NCBI GenBank assembly: GCA_002719395.1
Contig: PBHM01000021.1
Location: 56,066 to 110,664 of the forward strand
DNA length: 54,599 bases
DNA from: Methanobacteriota archaeon
GTDB taxonomy: Archaea; Thermoplasmatota; Poseidoniia; Poseidoniales; Poseidoniaceae
Direction: 5' to 3'
In this document: positions 53,295-54,599 of the stretch, piece by piece
How positions within the stretch are numbered: position 1 is the stretch's first letter
Layout of the letters: every line of letters starts with the position of its first letter
Notes under the pieces: generated by a model
Seen by the model: only the letters and a program-made list of their open reading frames with translations
Databases searched by the model: none
Told to the model about the DNA's origin: nothing
Made by a program: the position numbers and the translations under genes

Positions 53295-54599
53295 ATGGCG
53301 TATTTAGATGATGAGTTCAAGGGCACAATCGCTAGAATGTTCCTGAATCAAGTTGACGTGCCTACCTTCATATCGGACAATCTGAGATACAACATCCGCC
53401 CATACCAAGAGGAGTCATTCAAAAGATACATTTTCTTGGATTCAGAGGATTCTGTCTTTAACCTGAACAAGCCTTATCACTTGCTTTACAACATGGCAAC
53501 CGGCAGTGGAAAGACTTTGGTGATGGCGGGCTTAATGCTTTATTTGTTTGAGAAAGGATACCGCAACTTTTTATTTTTTGTGAACTCGAACAACATCATA
53601 AACAAAACCAAAGAGAATTTTTTAAACAGCCAAGCATCAAAATACCTGTTTAGTGAGAAGATTTCTATTGGTGGGATAGATGTCCAAATCAAGGAGGTTG
53701 ATACTTTCGAGGAGGCGGATAATCTGAACATCAATATCAAGTTCACTACCATCCAGAAACTCCATAGTGAGTTGAATAATCCAAAAGAAAATAGTGTTAC
53801 TTATGAGGATCTAAAAGATAAAAAAATTGTCTTAATTTCTGACGAAGCCCATCACATTAATGCTGGAACAAAACAAGGAAGCCTATCTGGAAGTTGGGAA
53901 GAAACCGTAATGCGTATACTAAAATTAAACCCAATTGATAACATTATGCTAGAATTTACGGCAACATTGGACTACGATAGCGCAGAAATTTCCGAGAAAT
54001 ACAAAGATAAACTAATCCAGAGATACGATCTCGCAGAATTTAGGAAAGATAAATATTCTAAGGAAATTAATCTACTCGTGTCGCTATATGATGAGAATGA
54101 AAGAATAATTCAAGCATTGATTTTAAGTTTGTATCGACAGGAGTTAGCAGCATCAAAAGGTATCAACTTAAAGCCAGTAATTCTATTCAAAGCAAAAAGA
54201 ACCATAAAAGAATCAGAAAGAAACAAAATCAAATTTCACAAATTGATAGATGAATTTTCAGTGGAAATGGTTGAAAATATCCAAAAAACATCCACTGTTG
54301 AAATCGTACAAAAAGCATTTGCGTTTTTCCAGAGAAATGAGATTTTACCAATACAAATCGTAGAGAGAATAAAACATTATTTTAGAGACGAAAACTGTAT
54401 TAGTGCAAACAATGATGCTGAAGCAGAATTGAACCAAATTCGGCTAAATACCTTGGAAGATGAGAACAACCCGATTAGAGCAGTTTTCTGTGTTCAAAAA
54501 TTGAATGAGGGATGGGATGTGCTAAACCTCTTCGATATTGTTCGTTTGTATGAAGGTCAAAATACAGGAGGTTCAAACAAAACCGCTGGAAAAACAACA
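53295..54599 (+). CDS. res: Type III restriction enzyme Res subunit (partial, runs off the window)
   Basis: ATG 53295 follows the mod stop by 2 bp and 435 codons are open to the window end. This is a superfamily 2 helicase/translocase that cuts DNA with Mod. Motifs seen are the Q-like IRPYQEESF, Walker A NMATGSGKTLVMAG, motif II ISDEAHHINAG, motif III LEFTATLDY, and the later VQKLNEGWDVLNLFDIVRLYEG region. The C-terminal nuclease domain (PD-ExK) would lie beyond the window. Composition matches mod. The pair with a tRNA-linked position is typical of an acquired defence module. Confidence 0.92.
   Translation, partial: MAYLDDEFKGTIARMFLNQVDVPTFISDNLRYNIRPYQEESFKRYIFLDSEDSVFNLNKPYHLLYNMATGSGKTLVMAGLMLYLFEKGYRNFLFFVNSNNIINKTKENFLNSQASKYLFSEKISIGGIDVQIKEVDTFEEADNLNINIKFTTIQKLHSELNNPKENSVTYEDLKDKKIVLISDEAHHINAGTKQGSLSGSWEETVMRILKLNPIDNIMLEFTATLDYDSAEISEKYKDKLIQRYDLAEFRKDKYSKEINLLVSLYDENERIIQALILSLYRQELAASKGINLKPVILFKAKRTIKESERNKIKFHKLIDEFSVEMVENIQKTSTVEIVQKAFAFFQRNEILPIQIVERIKHYFRDENCISANNDAEAELNQIRLNTLEDENNPIRAVFCVQKLNEGWDVLNLFDIVRLYEGQNTGGSNKTAGKTT

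Noticed and set aside
1-54599. CRISPR arrays, insertion sequences with transposases, rRNA genes
   Set aside because: I looked for short regular direct repeats with unique spacers, transposase motifs with terminal inverted repeats and rRNA core sequences and saw none.

Overview
The window is archaeal and most probably comes from a marine Thermoplasmatota lineage of the Candidatus Poseidoniia (Marine Group II) type. This is an inference from gene content. The window carries a replication factor C small subunit, TFB, membrane-bound LonB, a FlaK/PibD-type prepilin peptidase, UPF0147, archaeal-type AspRS, TrmI and an elongator tRNA-Met with an intron at position 37/38. It also carries several very large secreted or membrane-anchored proteins with Ig-like or DNRLRE modules and short aromatic cytoplasmic tails. 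A bacterial-type MetK is also present. Several genes have a TATA-like element about 26-31 nt before the chosen ATG and no obvious ribosome binding site, so leaderless transcripts are likely.

Layout. 1-2930: a 5'-truncated membrane protein with an EF-hand loop, the tRNA-Met on the minus strand, a three-helix membrane protein and a small doubtful ORF. 2903-3862 (minus): rfcS. 3974-15762: two adjacent surface-protein genes. The first encodes about 3048 aa built on a tandem module of about 966 bp; the second encodes an Ig-repeat protein. 15768-28563 (minus strand, one plus-strand gene inside): a dense block of metabolic genes. It holds an amino-acid permease fused to EF-hands, both subunits of a 2-aminophenol 1,6-dioxygenase-type ring-cleavage enzyme (one fused to a RidA-type deaminase), PanB, a muconic-semialdehyde-type aldehyde dehydrogenase, an asparaginase-II-like hydrolase, a luciferase-like monooxygenase, a TPR-like protein, an SDR, a formyltransferase-fold protein and aspS. 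28640-38455: metK, a surface protein containing an SGNH-hydrolase domain and a cytoplasmic zinc ribbon, trmI (minus), and a surface protein with a CGHC thioredoxin-like site. 38503-48531: lonB, an MFS transporter, an AI-2E-family permease, UPF0147, prepilin peptidase, a metal-site-less metallo-beta-lactamase homologue, a small zinc protein, tfb and purA.

48577-54599 is an accessory region anchored on tRNA-Ala(TGC). Behind the intact tRNA comes a visibly GC-richer two-gene membrane cassette. It is closed by a full-length but decayed copy of the same tRNA, whose last 32 bases are identical. A 12-bp fragment of the tRNA 3' end lies between. Beyond the decayed copy the sequence becomes AT-rich and encodes a Type III restriction-modification system. 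Its mod gene is broken by a one-base frameshift and its res gene runs off the window. No integrase is visible.

The most striking functional unit is the 15.8-27.1 kb block. Ring-cleavage beta subunit, alpha subunit fused to deaminase, and semialdehyde dehydrogenase together would cover aminophenol to aminomuconate to 4-oxalocrotonate. That chemistry is known from bacterial 2-aminophenol and nitrobenzene degraders and is unexpected in a planktonic archaeon. The pathway assignment is inference from family identity and conserved active-site residues.
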